Part shown: positions 32,361 through 44,690 of the stretch, piece by piece
How positions within the stretch are numbered: position 1 is the first letter of the stretch
Layout: every line of letters begins with the position of its first letter
Assembly (NCBI GenBank): GCA_963995505.1
Contig: OZ023190.1
Coordinates: 19,028,092 to 19,092,091, forward strand
Length of the DNA: 64,000 nucleotides
Reading direction: 5' to 3'
Source: Hypericum androsaemum
Taxonomy: Eukaryota; Streptophyta; Magnoliopsida; Malpighiales; Hypericaceae
Position numbers and translations under genes: made by a program
The notes under the pieces: model-generated
What the model was told of the DNA's origin: nothing
Database searches by the model: none
Seen by the model: only the letters and a program-made list of their open reading frames with translations

Positions 32361-34615
32361 AAAAAATATACATCCAATCATAAATATAATAGAGTGGATG
32401 GAAATTAATATATAAAACATGCAGAAACAATTGTCTACGCTTTTTAAAATGAATTAATTAAAGGAGACACAGATGGCAGATATACAACCAAAGGAGCCAA
32501 ATAGAGGTCCCCTGCACGTGTTGATATAATTTCACAGGGTTTACAAGAGCTATAGCTCTATCAAAATCAATTTCACCGACTCTATAAGCATTTATTGTCT
32601 CTAGATTCCACAAGCCTTGCATGACATTTTTTAAGTAAATGTAATTTTATTAAAAATATTTACAACGTACGTGTATATATGAGTAGAATTTCATCGTACA
32701 AATACGGATTTATAGCCCCGGGAAAACCTTACTCAACATGCTATTATTCATAAAATTTAAAGTGGTGGCTAGTTAACTAATCTCACGGGTGCTTCGTGTA
32801 CCACCTCTACCCTCATTTTAAAGCTACCTTACACTTTGATTATATTTTCATACGTATCCAATTCAAACCCTTCTCCGTATTGAACTATGTGTTCATTAAA
32901 TTTGCTCCAAAATTTTTTAATCATCTTTATGGTTATTTAAGTCATGCTGATATTTAAATAACGAATTATTTCGGAAAAAAAAGAGTCTAGACAAACACTT
33001 TCGTGGCAGTTCCGGTATCCTGATGTTCAAATGCATAGGGACGTCATCTACTTGCAGATACGGGACGACACCGTTTCAGCTGCTATTAGTACTAGTAGTT
33101 CAATTTTATCCGGGAAAAGTTAATACTCTACTATATTTTCGACCCAAAATTATACTATAGAACACCTACTTTTTTTCTATGATATATAAACCGCTATATA
33201 ATCGTGTGTTAAATTTTAAGGGACGCAATTTTTAATATTAATTTAAGCGACACGTGGAAAGTTCACCTCGCAAAAAGCATCGGTGCATGCGTTCCAAAAG
33301 CCAGGAAAATAAAGAGAAAAAGCTTTTGACCGTCCTCTTCTAGAAAAAGGGGTACGTCTTGCTTAAATAAAATACTACAAAAATGCCACCATACAAGACG
33401 TTTTGGAAAAGTTCCATATTAGTACGTCGTAGTTTTAAACTTTTGAAGAACCGCTTTGGTGCTCCATAATTTGAAAGTCTACCACTCTAGTACCTTGTGA
33501 TTATAAACTTTTGAAGCTCATAATATTCTATGTATATCTTTTAAATTACGCATGGAACTGATTTTCTGATTTGCAGGGTACTAAGATGAATACGGTATAA
33601 AATATAAAAATGATATCTTTCGGATTTTATTAAATTATTGTTAGTTTACAGTTTTGACCTTAAATAGGTATTGCCCAATGTTCAATCTAGGATGCTCCTT
33701 TGTTGGTTTACTTTTCCAAGGGAAAGCTATATTATTGTTGGAGCACCACCAAAAATTATACATGTGTTTCCTAAAAAAACAATTATACATGTGTTTTCTA
33801 TAACTAATTAATTAAACTCAATCTCAGTTAGCTATTTTTTAATCGAGAATAAATAAATCAGACATTGTGTACGTGGAAATTAGCGGTGGCATTCCTCTCT
33901 GGAAGTCACTTGAAAACGAACAAAGCTTAGTGGTGATGTCAGTTATGAATTAGCATGCCTTCTCCCAGCAAAATATCAAAACCTCTTTATTTGTAGATCC
34001 GACCGTACATCCCAAGAAAGTGAAAATATAGCTTTTGATTCTTTGCAGAGGTTTTGCTCTGTTACCTTTTATTTCGAGATCTGGGTACTGATGGATCTTA
34101 ATCTGATATTTGCAGATTCGTCTGTATTTCTAATTTTTTGCAACTTTCTTTCATCATCGTTAACTTTTTTCTGAAATAATCACTGCCAAATTTTTTATAC
34201 TGTTATTTTCTCCATATTTGACACATACGTACCTAGGACAATTTTCAGCTCAGTTAGAAATTTCGAATTGAAGTATATAAAAATGTGTGAGATCTTGCGG
34301 AACTTATGAACCTACTCTACCGTAAACTAGACAAATACAAAATATTCATTTTAATAAAATTAAAGTAATAATTGGTGGCTCATAAATTTGTTGTTCTATT
34401 TTAAATATGTCTCGAATTGGAGTCTTAAAAATATACTAATGTATAATTTTTGTTGGAAAAACTTAAAATCTTTCAAAAATATAACTTAATTCGAATTTAA
34501 ATTAAACAGTTTACTCCATCCGAATACCATATAAATGTCCCTAAAAAAATCATATAAACCAAAAAGTAATAGTATTTCCAGCCCATCCCGTTCCTATGTG
34601 TCCTCCAAAACCCCC
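32361..34615. other. Intergenic, AT-rich; distal promoter of kinase gene
   Basis: No coding sequence is supported. At about 33403-33530 a stretch (GGAAAAGTTCCATATTAGTACG, later CTCTAGTACCTTGTGATT) resembles the outer arms of the Mutator-like elements in this window and may be a solo or decayed end. The remainder is unremarkable. Confidence 0.45.
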
Positions 34616-34623
34616 TATAAAAA
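34616..34623 (+). promoter_or_regulatory. TATA box of AGC kinase gene
   Basis: TATAAAAA about 147 bases before the start codon, in a C- and A-rich leader typical of plant promoters. The expected transcription start is near 34650. Confidence 0.65.
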
Positions 34624-34762
34624 GCACAAGACCACCCTCCAATTAAAAAAACCCCTTCTTAATTCCACCACGAAAAAAGAAAAGCCAACACACACACAAA
34701 CATATATATGCTCCTCCCTCCTCCGCCAACTATAATTAACAACTAACCACCAGACACCGAAA

Positions 34763-36379
34763 ATGGGAACCCTAACACCGAGAGTCGACGACCAGTCGTC
34801 GGTGGACTACGACTCGAGCTCGTCCTCCATGACGGTGCCCGGCTCGAGCCGGAGCTGGATGAGCAGCAACCCGAGCTTCGGGAGCCGGCGCAGCTCCATC
34901 TCCGAGGCGTCCTCGTTCTCCAGCTCCGCCGCCCCCCACAAGCCGCACAAGTCCAACCAGGCCGCCTGGCAGGCCATAAGGCGGCTCCAGGCGGCCCGGG
35001 GCCGGGTGGGGCTGGACCAGTTCCGGCTGCTGCGGAGGGTGGGGAGCGGGGACATAGGGAACGTGTACCTCTGCCAGATAAGGAACCCAATGGTGGGGCT
35101 TCCCCAGTGCTCATACGCCATGAAGGTGGTGGACAGGGAGGCGCTCGCGATAAGGAAGAAAGAGCAGCGAGCTGACGTGGAGAAGGAGATTCTGGGGATG
35201 CTCGATCACCCATTCTTGCCCACTCTTTACGCAGACTTCGAAGCTTCTCATTACTCTTGTCTTGTCATGGAGTATTGTCCCGGCGGGGACTTGTACGCCG
35301 CTAGACAGCGCCAGCCCCGAAAAAGGTTTACCATCTCGTCAGCCAAGTAAGTCGCTTATTTAATTTTTCTGGTTCAAATAAAAATAAATATCGAAAAATA
35401 TAAAATAATATATGTAAGTCATTAATGTTTTGGGTCCCGGTGCAGGTTCTACGCGGCCGAGGTGTTGTTAGCGCTAGAGTATCTTCACATGATGGGGATT
35501 GTTTACAGAGACCTGAAGCCGGAGAACGTACTTGTTAGGGAAGACGGACACATAATGCTCTCCGACTTCGACCTCTCCCTGAAATGCGACGTCGTCCCGG
35601 AACTCCTCAGGACCAAAACATTCCCGACCACCACCAACTTTGAGACGACGACGACTTCTTCAACACGTGTCGATCATCAGGAAGACGACGAGGAGGGGAC
35701 ATGCTTCACCCCAACTTGCTCCACACCCATTCGTCCTGTACTCTCCTGTCTGAGGAGGCACAGAAAATCCGCCGGGGTCACGAAAATCATTAGGGAGGGA
35801 GCCGATGGTGGACCCATTACCAACACGACCACGACCCAATTCGACGCGGAGATGGTGGCCGAGCCGACCAACGCGAGGTCTAAGTCGTTTGTCGGGACCC
35901 ACGAGTATCTTGCGCCGGAGGTGATCTCAGGTCAAGGCCACGGGAGCCCCGTTGACTGGTGGACACTGGGCGTGTTCCTGTACGAGATGTTGTACGGGAG
36001 GACCCCCTTCAAGGGGGAGAACAACGAGAGAACACTGATCAACATCCTCAAGCAACCGTTGACTTTTCCCAGGATTGGTGCCAGTTCGAGCAAGGAGTTC
36101 GAGGAACTTGTCAGGGTCCAGGACCTGATCGCTAGGCTACTGGTGAAGAATCCCAAGAGGAGAATTGGGAGTTTGAAGGGTTCTGTGGAGATTAAGAGGC
36201 ATGAGTTCTTTAGGGGAGTTAATTGGGCATTAATTAGGTCTGTTAGGCCACCTGAGGTCCCTAATGATAATTATTGCAAGTTTAGGACTAGTTTAGGAGG
36301 CGCTCATATTCCTAAGCTTTCCAAGAAGGAGAGGCAGGAACCTTATCAGACTCCTCCTCACCACTTTGATTACTTCTAA
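34763..36379 (+). CDS. AGC VIII protein kinase (PINOID2 / AGC1 group), two exons
   Basis: Exons 34763-35346 and 35446-36379 (98-bp GT-AG intron splitting the Lys codon of SSAK|FYAAE) give 505 residues. Residues 1-75 are a Ser-rich N-terminus. The kinase domain begins near residue 87: glycine loop GSGDIGNVYLC, catalytic Lys121 in AMKVV, YRDLKPEN with Asp217, then DFD (Asp235) where most kinases have DFG. DFD is the hallmark of plant AGC VIII kinases. A ~90-residue insert separates it from SFVGTHEYLAPEV, as in this family. The C-terminus FDYF is a hydrophobic PIF-type motif used for PDK1 docking. Relatives phosphorylate PIN auxin exporters at the plasma membrane and control polar growth. The sequence looks closest to PID2/AGC1-type members, but I cannot separate them without alignment. 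All key residues are present. Confidence 0.95.
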
Positions 36380-39300
36380 TTAATGAACCTCGGAGATTAA
36401 TATTTGGTTGATGTAAATTAACTAAGTACTGAGATTAATTGTTAGGTAAACAGGAACCCAGGATCATACGTTAATTACCGCTGTTGCTTGTATGACACAG
36501 AAGAAGAGATTTCTGTCTTTTTTCTTTTGTTTTTCTCATTGATGTTCGAAAATGTAATAAGTCGAATCCAAATTAAATCAGACACATTAACTGTTCTTAA
36601 TCGAAATTTAGTAATGCTATCTTTTTAAGTCTCAAATCTAAGTGTTCGGTAATAGTATTATGCCTATGTTTTATTACAGTAAAATCTCTCTAAACTAATA
36701 TCGTTAGGATCGAAGAAAGATATCATTTTAGAGATATTATTATATAAGATATGTTTACTTTTTCCCAAAAATATTAAAATTAAATTTGTGAACAATAAAT
36801 ATGTAAATACTAAATAAATCAATTATTTATATTCAAGTTACCTAAATATATAAATACCTGATAATAGATGATGATGTAAAATTTAACAAGCAACTAAGTC
36901 TAAGCACAAATTACTATCTTATAATATTTTGAAAGTATACAAAATATATGTATCTATTAAAAATATGATTTTATGTGAAAATTGGTTCAAGATTTAATAC
37001 TAAAATTTTCTGAAAAAATAATATTACTATAAAATCTCTATAAAATAATAACATCTTGAAACTGATAAAAAATTTAGTCCAGAATCAGGATCATTATTAA
37101 AATTTAATAATCCTCCATAGCAATAGAGGTAATCACTTTTCAAATAATCAATTTAGGAGTTTTAATGTAGTTAATTTGCGTGAACTCGATTTGCGTACAT
37201 GTAAAATTACAGAATCCATAATTGTGACAATGTGTGTGTCATGAGAAGCCCATGAACTCACGTGAAAACAATAATTGCTCTTCTTATTAATGATGGTACT
37301 TAATTTTTTTTAAATAAATAATGAAATCTTTTAACTTTTGGTTTATTTGTATGGCCTTTACCTTTTCTCACATTTGACACATTATAGAACCGCATTCACA
37401 TGGTCCTTCACCGATTCAAAGGAAGAAACTCTGAATCTCCATCATGTCTCCTTGCCGCTTCTTGCCTTGGCCTTTATTTAGTTATCCAAGTTTTTTTTAA
37501 ATGCGTTGATTTCTGTTGACCTTCGTGTAATTGCGAGAAATTTCGTATCGTTATGTAGATAGTTCACGTATGTTTTGTAATCTGTGTCGTACTCCAATAT
37601 GTCCATCAAATAAAACTTGTTTGAATGACGTGAAGTTTGCACGGTTTAGTACAGAATATGCCAAAGCAAACAATTTAGATTGGAAGTATTTTTGTAATGA
37701 AGTCCCTCAAAATGTTGTCTCGCGTGCCTAAAATAGCTACCGAGCGAATTTGCTCGGATATTATATTAGAATTTGCATATCTTACTTAAAATTTAAGATA
37801 ACAGATATATAAAATATATAGATTGTCAGATATGTTTAGTAAGATGTGAAAATCATGTTCCAACAATAATTAATATTCAGGCAATTTTGTATTTGTTCAC
37901 ATATGGATAATTATTGTTAGGACCACTTTTATATTATTTTAAAGGGGTTGGAATATTACTTAATCCCCCAGAATAATAAACATATACCACAGGGAGCATA
38001 TGGGGCCAACCGGCCAAGGCGTAGGTCCATGAGTATATTTTGAATCGAGTTTCATTTTCATCATGCATCCAGTAGTTTAATTCAAATAAAACATTTTTTG
38101 GAATAAGAAATTATTATCTCCATTTATTATACTCGTGTAATTTTCGTGAAAATTATTATTCAAATTTTGCCTCTGAATTTTTATCTTATCATTAAATCGA
38201 TGCTAAGGCGACTGTCTAAATAATTGGACGTAAAATAATAGATCGCTCAATTGAACTTTGCAATATAAAGAAATGTCTTAATCAAATCATTTAAGAGAGT
38301 GTACAATACACATGGAGCTTGTCATATAATTGTCCTTATATAATCGATGCGTTGTTTACTTATATATCATCATTACCTGCACTAACGAAATATTTGTCTC
38401 AATGGTCGAAAGTTTTTGTGTTATTTTTTAGTGTTACTCTGATCAATTATAAGAGAATAATGTTATTTTCAAGTATCAATCTAACCAATTATAAAAGAAT
38501 ATTTTCATATTGCCATTCTAAAAAAACGTTTCCTATTGCTACTTCATGAGTTGATTTGTGCTCTTATGATTCGTTTCATAAAAGCATTTAAGTAGCAAAT
38601 TTTAGATGAATGTATAAAGTGAACAATGCAGAAAATATATTTATGAAATGGTTTACTTGTGTTTGTTCGTTCAACAGCATTCCAAATTATACAGATTTGT
38701 TCGAATAAATTTTAAAAATTCTTCAGAAACCTCGTTCTGATCACTCGATTGCAATCATGATAATTTGGATCCATGTGTTGTAAACGGGAATCTTTCTTCC
38801 GAGTCAAAACCATTATATGAATTGATACGGTCAACGGCGGGGGAAGGGTGTAATGGTAATTTAGTGGTTTGGCTTTGAAATATTCGATTGGTATTCTGGG
38901 ACTGTGTGAGACACTACCAGTGGTCAGCTCGCAACAGCACGCAAGGCGCGAGCAACAGAGCTTTCCTTTTCCATGTTCACTTTTTGTTAAAGGTTCGAGG
39001 TAAATTGGTGGAAAATTTTAGTATATACTATATTCAAGTGATTTAGAATATCTTATTGCTGAAATTTTAACACATTTTAGAATTCACGATAAATATTACA
39101 TTTTATATAGTTTGTCTTCTGTCTTTAAAATGTTAAGATATTTCCCTTAAAAAAATTAACATATTTCTTTCTTATAAGATCTTTGATTAGGTCAAAATGC
39201 TAAATGTTAAAGATCGTAAAAAAACAAGTGCCGGTACTAATTGCAAATCATTCTTGCAATTAAGGTCCTTCTTATCAGAATCAAACCATAATTATCACAT

Positions 39301-39889
39301 CCGACTGATACCCAACAGCAATGAACTTATACTCATCCATTTTATGGTTCAAACACATAAAAGAAGGTGTTAGAACTGCTAAAAGATATCTCAACCTTTT
39401 TAATTATTTATTAAAAATTAACGTGAAATAATAATTACTGACTGTACTAAGTCTACGTAAGAAAAAATATTCGAAGATAACTCAATTTTCTTATATTAAC
39501 TTCAAGAAAAAATAATGCATCTTACAAGACATAAAACAATGTCCGGAAACCCACCGGAACTATATGTAATGTCATAAATCCATCATCGTCCTTCGTACTG
39601 TAAGAGCTGGAGGTGTACCTAGCAAGTACAAATTGCACTCCAATTCGTACGCGACTCAATATATGTTAGCTAATTTTCGTGTAACTATTATTTCGATCAG
39701 ATTTTTACTTCTTTTATAAACGAGATCTTAACTTTTGAAGCTATTAATATGATCAAAATGACCGTTTGTACTATTGAGTCACTTGTTATGACGTATGATG
39801 TTATAACTACTATTTTTATATTTTATTTTGTTCTGTCTATATATTTAATTTCGGCGCCTATGTCTCACAGTATATATACTTTAATGAAA
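36380..39889. other. Intergenic, AT-rich, kinase 3' UTR and old repeat remnants
   Basis: The kinase 3' UTR likely ends near 36560 (AATGTAATAAG). From about 36673 to 37120 there are paired degenerate phrases (ACAGTAAAATCTCTCTAAAC and ACTATAAAATCTCTATAAAA) of a style common in plant MITEs. The small open frame at 37531-37731 lacks support. A GC-richer island at about 38825-38990 has no recognised function. Confidence 0.4.
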
Positions 39890-39979
39890 GACCTCTAGAA
39901 AATAAGTACAAATTGGACACCCTATATTACCACCTGCAAGGTAACAACGCCACAAGAGTCAAACCAATGCTTGAAAGGG

Positions 39980-41186
39980 GGTAAAAAATACCCATGGTCA
40001 CTAATTTTTTATAAATTTTAGCCTATGGTCATTAATCCATTTTTTGTTTCTTTACGGTCACTTATCTATATAAATCATATTCGTATGGTCACTAATACTA
40101 ATTTTGAAATTATAAAAGTTCTAAAATATTCCAAACTTTTTTTCTCTCTCTATTGCCTTTTACTTCCTCCCTTCTCTCTCATCTCGAAATCGAAAATTCG
40201 ATTCGCCGAATAATCTTATGAATTGATGAATTTATGATATGGATTCATATTCGATTCATTCAATGACGAATTCGAAAATAAATTTTGGTTCGTATGAACC
40301 GATTTGAATCTGAATCAAATTTTCAACAAATAAAATTAATCCAAATAGGACGATGCCAGAACAAGAGAAGCAGATAGTGGAAATTTAACTTTAAAAAAAA
40401 CAACGAGTACAAAGACGATGCCAGTTGGGACTTGGGACTATTCTTAATGTCGCCAATGTTATCATGCAAATATCAACAACAGAGCCATTCGAGATCGATC
40501 AATCCTTTCTTTCTGTTGAACAGACAATCTGCACAAAGCAAAATGTCAGAATCGGGACACTAAGTAAAAACAAGGAGAGGCAGGTGCAAGGATTGAGATA
40601 TGTAATAACACTAGCAAAAAACATGAAGTTAAAGATGATAACTTTCGGTCCAAGGGTAGCTAAAGGTTGGAACTCTGAGTTGAAGTTGGATGCCCAAGTG
40701 AGGTTGGAAACAGGCAAACGGGAAAGAGCAATGAGAAGCAACAAAACAGGAGCTTTAACCGATTCCCGTGTTCAAATATCAGAATGAAACTAGAGCTTTA
40801 TTCGAATCCAATTTGATTCGTTGAAAATTTAATTCAGATTCGAACCGGCTCATAAGAACCAAAATTCATATTCGAATTCATCCTTGAACGAATCGAACAT
40901 GAATCTATATCCTAAATTCTTCAATTCACCGGATTATTCGACGAATCAAATTTTCGATTTCGAAATGAGAGAAGAGAGGAAGTAAAAGGCGATATATGAA
41001 AGAAAAAAAAAGTTTAGAATTTTTTAGAACTTTTATAATTTCAAAATTTTTTATAATTTCAAATTAATCTTAATGACCACACAAATATGACCTAATACAG
41101 ATAAGTGACCATAAAGGGACAAAAAATAGATTAATGACCGTAGACTAAAATTTATAAAAGATTACCATAGATATTTTTTACCCCTT
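39980..41186. mobile_element. Long-TIR DNA element with ~370-bp inverted arms and unknown cargo
   Basis: The left arm (about 39980-40345) and right arm (about 40800-41186) are inverted copies. Shared phrases include GGGTAAAAAATA, ATTTATAAAATT-type words, GAAATCGAAAATTYGATTCG, TTCGATTCRTTCAA and AATTTTGGTTC. The ~450-base core has one 120-codon plus-strand frame (40425-40787) and an 81-codon minus-strand frame, neither recognised. Before the solo LTR inserted, the flanks would have been TTGAAAGGG on the left and TTGAAAGAG on the right, a 9-bp target duplication with one mismatch, which fits a Mutator-like element. The empty site is preserved in copy B (CTGATAGGGACTGCACC). Confidence 0.8.
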
Positions 41187-41794
41187 TGTTGCTGGAAAAA
41201 TAGAACAAGTAACCCGAGACAGATTCGGAGTGGTCGTACCAAGGTCGGTCTAAAGCTATGCTAGGCTACCGGCTATGCTAGGCTACGTACTAAGGAAGAA
41301 CGATAAAGATAGAAGAGTAGTTGTGTGTGTGTTGTTGATGTCCGTCTCCGTTGCCCGAGCTCCCTTTATATAGCACATCTTGACATAGCCCCATCCTTCC
41401 CATGCAAGAAATCCCGTCCCGAGTGAATATTTCGTTTCTAAATCAACCCGGCTTGGAATAGAAAAATATAAACCGTCTTCCTCATATGAACAGATCTCGT
41501 CTTCGATTAGGAATATGCCGATCGTGCCGACCAAGCAATTGTGTCCCAAAATCTTATTAAAATCTCGAAAATTCTGGCTCTACTTAGGAAAATATAAGCC
41601 ATCTTGACCATCTCGAACCTTCCACGCAAAAACTCTTCCTAAGCCCGTCATCGCCCAAACAACTTTCCGCCTTTAGGGCCAAAACGAACTCTAAAGAGCC
41701 AGAACCTCCTGCCTACACAGACCAAAAAGGGCCTCTCGCCTTGAAGCCCAAGATGACCTCCACGCCCGGAACCTTCTTTCCGCTTTCAAACACA

Positions 41795-42070
41795 AGGCGG
41801 TACCTACCGCCTACTGCTTCCAAGCCGCCGAGCGCCTAAAATGGGCCTGCCTTACCGCTCGAACCCTCTAGGCGGGCTAAGCCTTCCGCCCGTAGGCCCC
41901 TAGGCGGTATGTGCCTACCGCCCGGGTTTCCAAACCGACGCCATCCACCCGCTCGCACTAACAAGGCGGTATACCGCCTCCCACCTTGAAGTGGACCGAG
42001 CTCCATCCTTTCCGCCCGCAGGCTCCTAGGCGGTATATGCCTACCGTCCTACAGACCCTAGGTGGCATGT
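41795..42070. repeat. Series of GGCGGTA...TACCGCC imperfect palindromes in solo LTR
   Basis: AGGCGGTACCTACCGCCT at 41795-41812 is nearly self-complementary. Related arms recur near 41902-41925, 41965-41980 and 42028-42048. Confidence 0.75.
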
Positions 42071-42365
42071 ACCTACCGCCCATCAGTCTAGGCAACTCGT
42101 GCTTACCGCCCACGAGCCCAAATGGACTTCCTACTGCCCAGGCGCGTTTTGCTTATACATTGAAGGTGGTATGCCACCTCGTAACAGGCTAAATGGCCTA
42201 ATGGGCCATGCACCAACGAGCCCGGGTCACTCAACTTGGAGTATTAATTTCGTACTTCAACAACCTTCCCACCTTAGGCTTTCGCTGTTGACTCACGGAC
42301 CGAAGTGTCCAACCCAGATACCCCACTTCAAAGGAAAAAGCACACTCCGAGCTCCCTCCTCGAAG

Positions 42366-42536
42366 ATCAAAGTGACCATCCGGGCTTCTGCCTTGTAGGT
42401 CGAAGCAACCATCCGGCCTCCTGCCTTGTAGGTCGAAGCAACCATCCGGCCTCCTGCCTTGAAGGCCAAAGCGACATCCGGGCTCCTGCCTCAAGGGCCA
42501 AAGCGTCCTTTTGATTCCCGCCACGAGGACCAAAGC
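42366..42536 (+). repeat. ~35-bp tandem repeat in solo LTR, about five copies
   Basis: Repeating core CATCCGGCCTCCTGCCTTG with AGGTCGAAGCAAC-type linkers. Two central copies are identical and the outer copies degenerate. Confidence 0.85.
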
Positions 42537-43957
42537 GTCCTCCCCCTTTGACCTATATTTTTACCTGCTTCTGCTTCGAATATGAAGACGTGATAAACTA
42601 CAAAGTCGTAGATTTATGTCTTGGCTTCACAAAGTAACTTGAATCGTCTCAATCCAAGCTCCGGATAGAAAGTTATGAGCATTTTACTGAGTAGCATCAC
42701 CCAGGCGGGTGGGAAGCGGATCGAACCGCGCTTCCGCCTTGGTCTTGCAAGCGGGAAGTGGACCGAACCGGTTCAAAGTAAGCTCATATTGAAGTAGATT
42801 TCTGACCACATTCCGCTTCGACTTGGAAAAAGTTGTAAACTACAAAGTTGTAGATATTTGTCTTGCCTTTCCATAGCCGAGAGAATCAGCTCGATCTAAT
42901 GTTCGAGTCAAAATCTACCGCCGATCTACCAAAGTCTGTCAGAACTCAAAGAGTAAGCTAATACCAAGAGTTGGCACTTTGTTTAGTCCCGCTTCTGATC
43001 CGAATTAGGCAATGTTCTTGAAAACAAAGTTGTAGATACATGTCTCTCATTTCTATATCCGCAAGAATCTCCTCATTCCAATTAGTCACTTTGGGATCAC
43101 ATCGGTCATCCGGTCACTTTGAGATCACACCGAGTACCTCAAAATATATCGACAATGCCGATATTATTTTTATACCTCAACAGCCTTGAAAGAGACTATA
43201 CCAACAGAATTTTGCACTACCAAACAATGACCAAAATCCTCCGAGGCTGAGGCCCATCCATCACTCACTAGCCCTGCCCTGCACAGGAAACTGATGTTTA
43301 ATTTCTTTTGTACTTGATATAATTCTCTGTGACGGTAGTGGTGAGCCACCGGCTTCCGGCCGTTGATTCGGGACACGTGTGCTGATCCCACGGAGACTTG
43401 CCGACGAGCTGATCACGAGGATTGCCAAGTTCTGTATAAAATTCGCCTAAAAAATGTTCTATATAAAATCCGTGTGCTACTTGGTCTCCAACATTTTTTT
43501 TTGAAAGGTACTTGGTCTCCAAATTGTGCACAAAAGTTAACTCCTCCAATTTTCACCAACGTTGCATTTTTTAACTTACGATATATAAGTCGATTTTAAA
43601 AAATCAACTTTTCTATTTTTTAGGTGAATAAATTTTTATTCTATTATAAAAATATTTACATATTTGTAGTCCCTAATTACTAATTTTCTCGTATAATGTG
43701 ATTGCAGTTGTAATCTCTTTAAAATTCTAATCATGTACATTGTACGGAAGAATTAATCTATGTAGTATTCGTACGAAATCTAATTTTTTTTAAATTAAAG
43801 TCGCCAACCAAATAGTAGGAACCATGCCAGCCTAGAGATTAGTGGAAAAGAATCAACTCATATCAACAAAAACCCAAGTGAAAACAAGCGACTCCGATGC
43901 TAGATTTCCTCCCTAAAACCATCAAACCCACTGCATCTCCACATATATCCAACTCCT

Positions 43958-43965
43958 TATATAAA
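43958..43965 (+). promoter_or_regulatory. TATA box retained in truncated ENOD93 copy
   Basis: TATATAAA, 147 bases before the exon 1 ATG, aligned with TATAAAAA at 59367 in the complete copy. Confidence 0.6.
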
Positions 43966-44104
43966 CCCAACCACATCCCATTACCACCGCATCCAACATC
44001 TTTAGCTTATTAGGAACCCTTTTTCAGGTGGAAATTAAATTATTTAATTTAGTTAACTCAAAAAAACTCATTAACTTCTTATTAGTGAGATATTTAAATA
44101 GGCA

Positions 44105-44201
44105 ATGGACAAAAGAAAGATGGTCCAGTCATCCTCTCTCCAGAGAAACACTTTGGCTTTACTTGACCAAAAGTTGGCCATGGCAAAGCGTTGCTCTCAT
44201 G
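44105..44201 (+). pseudogene. Truncated ENOD93-like gene: promoter and exon 1 only
   Basis: Exon 1 is open and matches 59519-59615 closely: MDKRKMVQSSSLQRNTLALL, DQKLAMAKRCSH, with the donor GT at 44202 kept. Homology to the complete gene continues through most of intron 1 and then stops near 44688. Exons 2-4, which encode the membrane-spanning ENOD93 domain, are not found downstream. If transcribed, translation would run into the intron for 69 codons in total. Substitutions in exon 1 are few and mostly conservative, so loss is probably not ancient. Confidence 0.85.
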
Positions 44202-44690
44202 GTACTATTATAAAACCTCTCTCTGATACCTTTTTTTCCTTCCTCATTTGTATGTTTTTTTTAAATATCGAAATTGTCTTTTTTATGTTCTGCTTTTATC
44301 TCCTTTTGCGCTGATAATTTATATATTTTTTTGTTAGAAAAATTGAGTATTGGTTAAACGCATCATTGATAATAATGAAAAGATATAATCTTGATCATAA
44401 GTTCACTTGATAAATCCATATTATTTAGTTAAAAGATCTTAATAATGCCACGAAGATTTGGTAACATGATAGATAGATACTCCTCTCATTTATCAAAATT
44501 CTGAAAGGGCCTTTTAATTCCGTGGTTTGAGAATTAATCATTTTACATTTGTTGATTTGGGGCCCACGTAATCCGAGCTCAAAAGACTTTCTGAGTTTTC
44601 TCACCCTGGGTACCATTTGTAATTAAAAAATTGAGGCATTTGTTTAAACTCATATTAATTTGATTATTTTTATTTGTTAGAAGTAATTCA

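Larger units (their letters stand above)
41187..43182 (-). mobile_element. Solo LTR, ~2.0 kb
   Basis: Begins TGTTG and ends CAACA, the short inverted ends of LTRs. Flanked by CCCTT (41182-41186) and GCCTT (43183-43187), a five-base duplication with one mismatch. No internal region or second LTR is present, so it is a recombination product. A minus-strand TATATAAAG near 41365-41375 suggests the LTR promoter points to lower coordinates. GC content is higher than the surroundings, with two families of internal repeats. Parent family unknown. Confidence 0.75.
39890..44690 (+). repeat. Segmental duplication, copy A (homologous to 57690-60112)
   Basis: Homology to copy B is split into 39890-39975 (CACCCTATATTACCACCTGC) and 43183-44690 (promoter, exon 1 and part of intron 1 of an ENOD93-like gene). 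The split is caused by a TIR element and a solo LTR that copy B lacks. Homology ends near 44688, inside intron 1. Confidence 0.85.

Noticed and set aside
34743..35213. 156-codon minus-strand frame, Pro/Ser/Arg-rich
   Set aside because: Antisense of GC-rich kinase exon 1.
37531..37731. 66-codon Cys-containing plus frame
   Set aside because: Isolated in AT-rich spacer; the cysteines do not form a known spacing.
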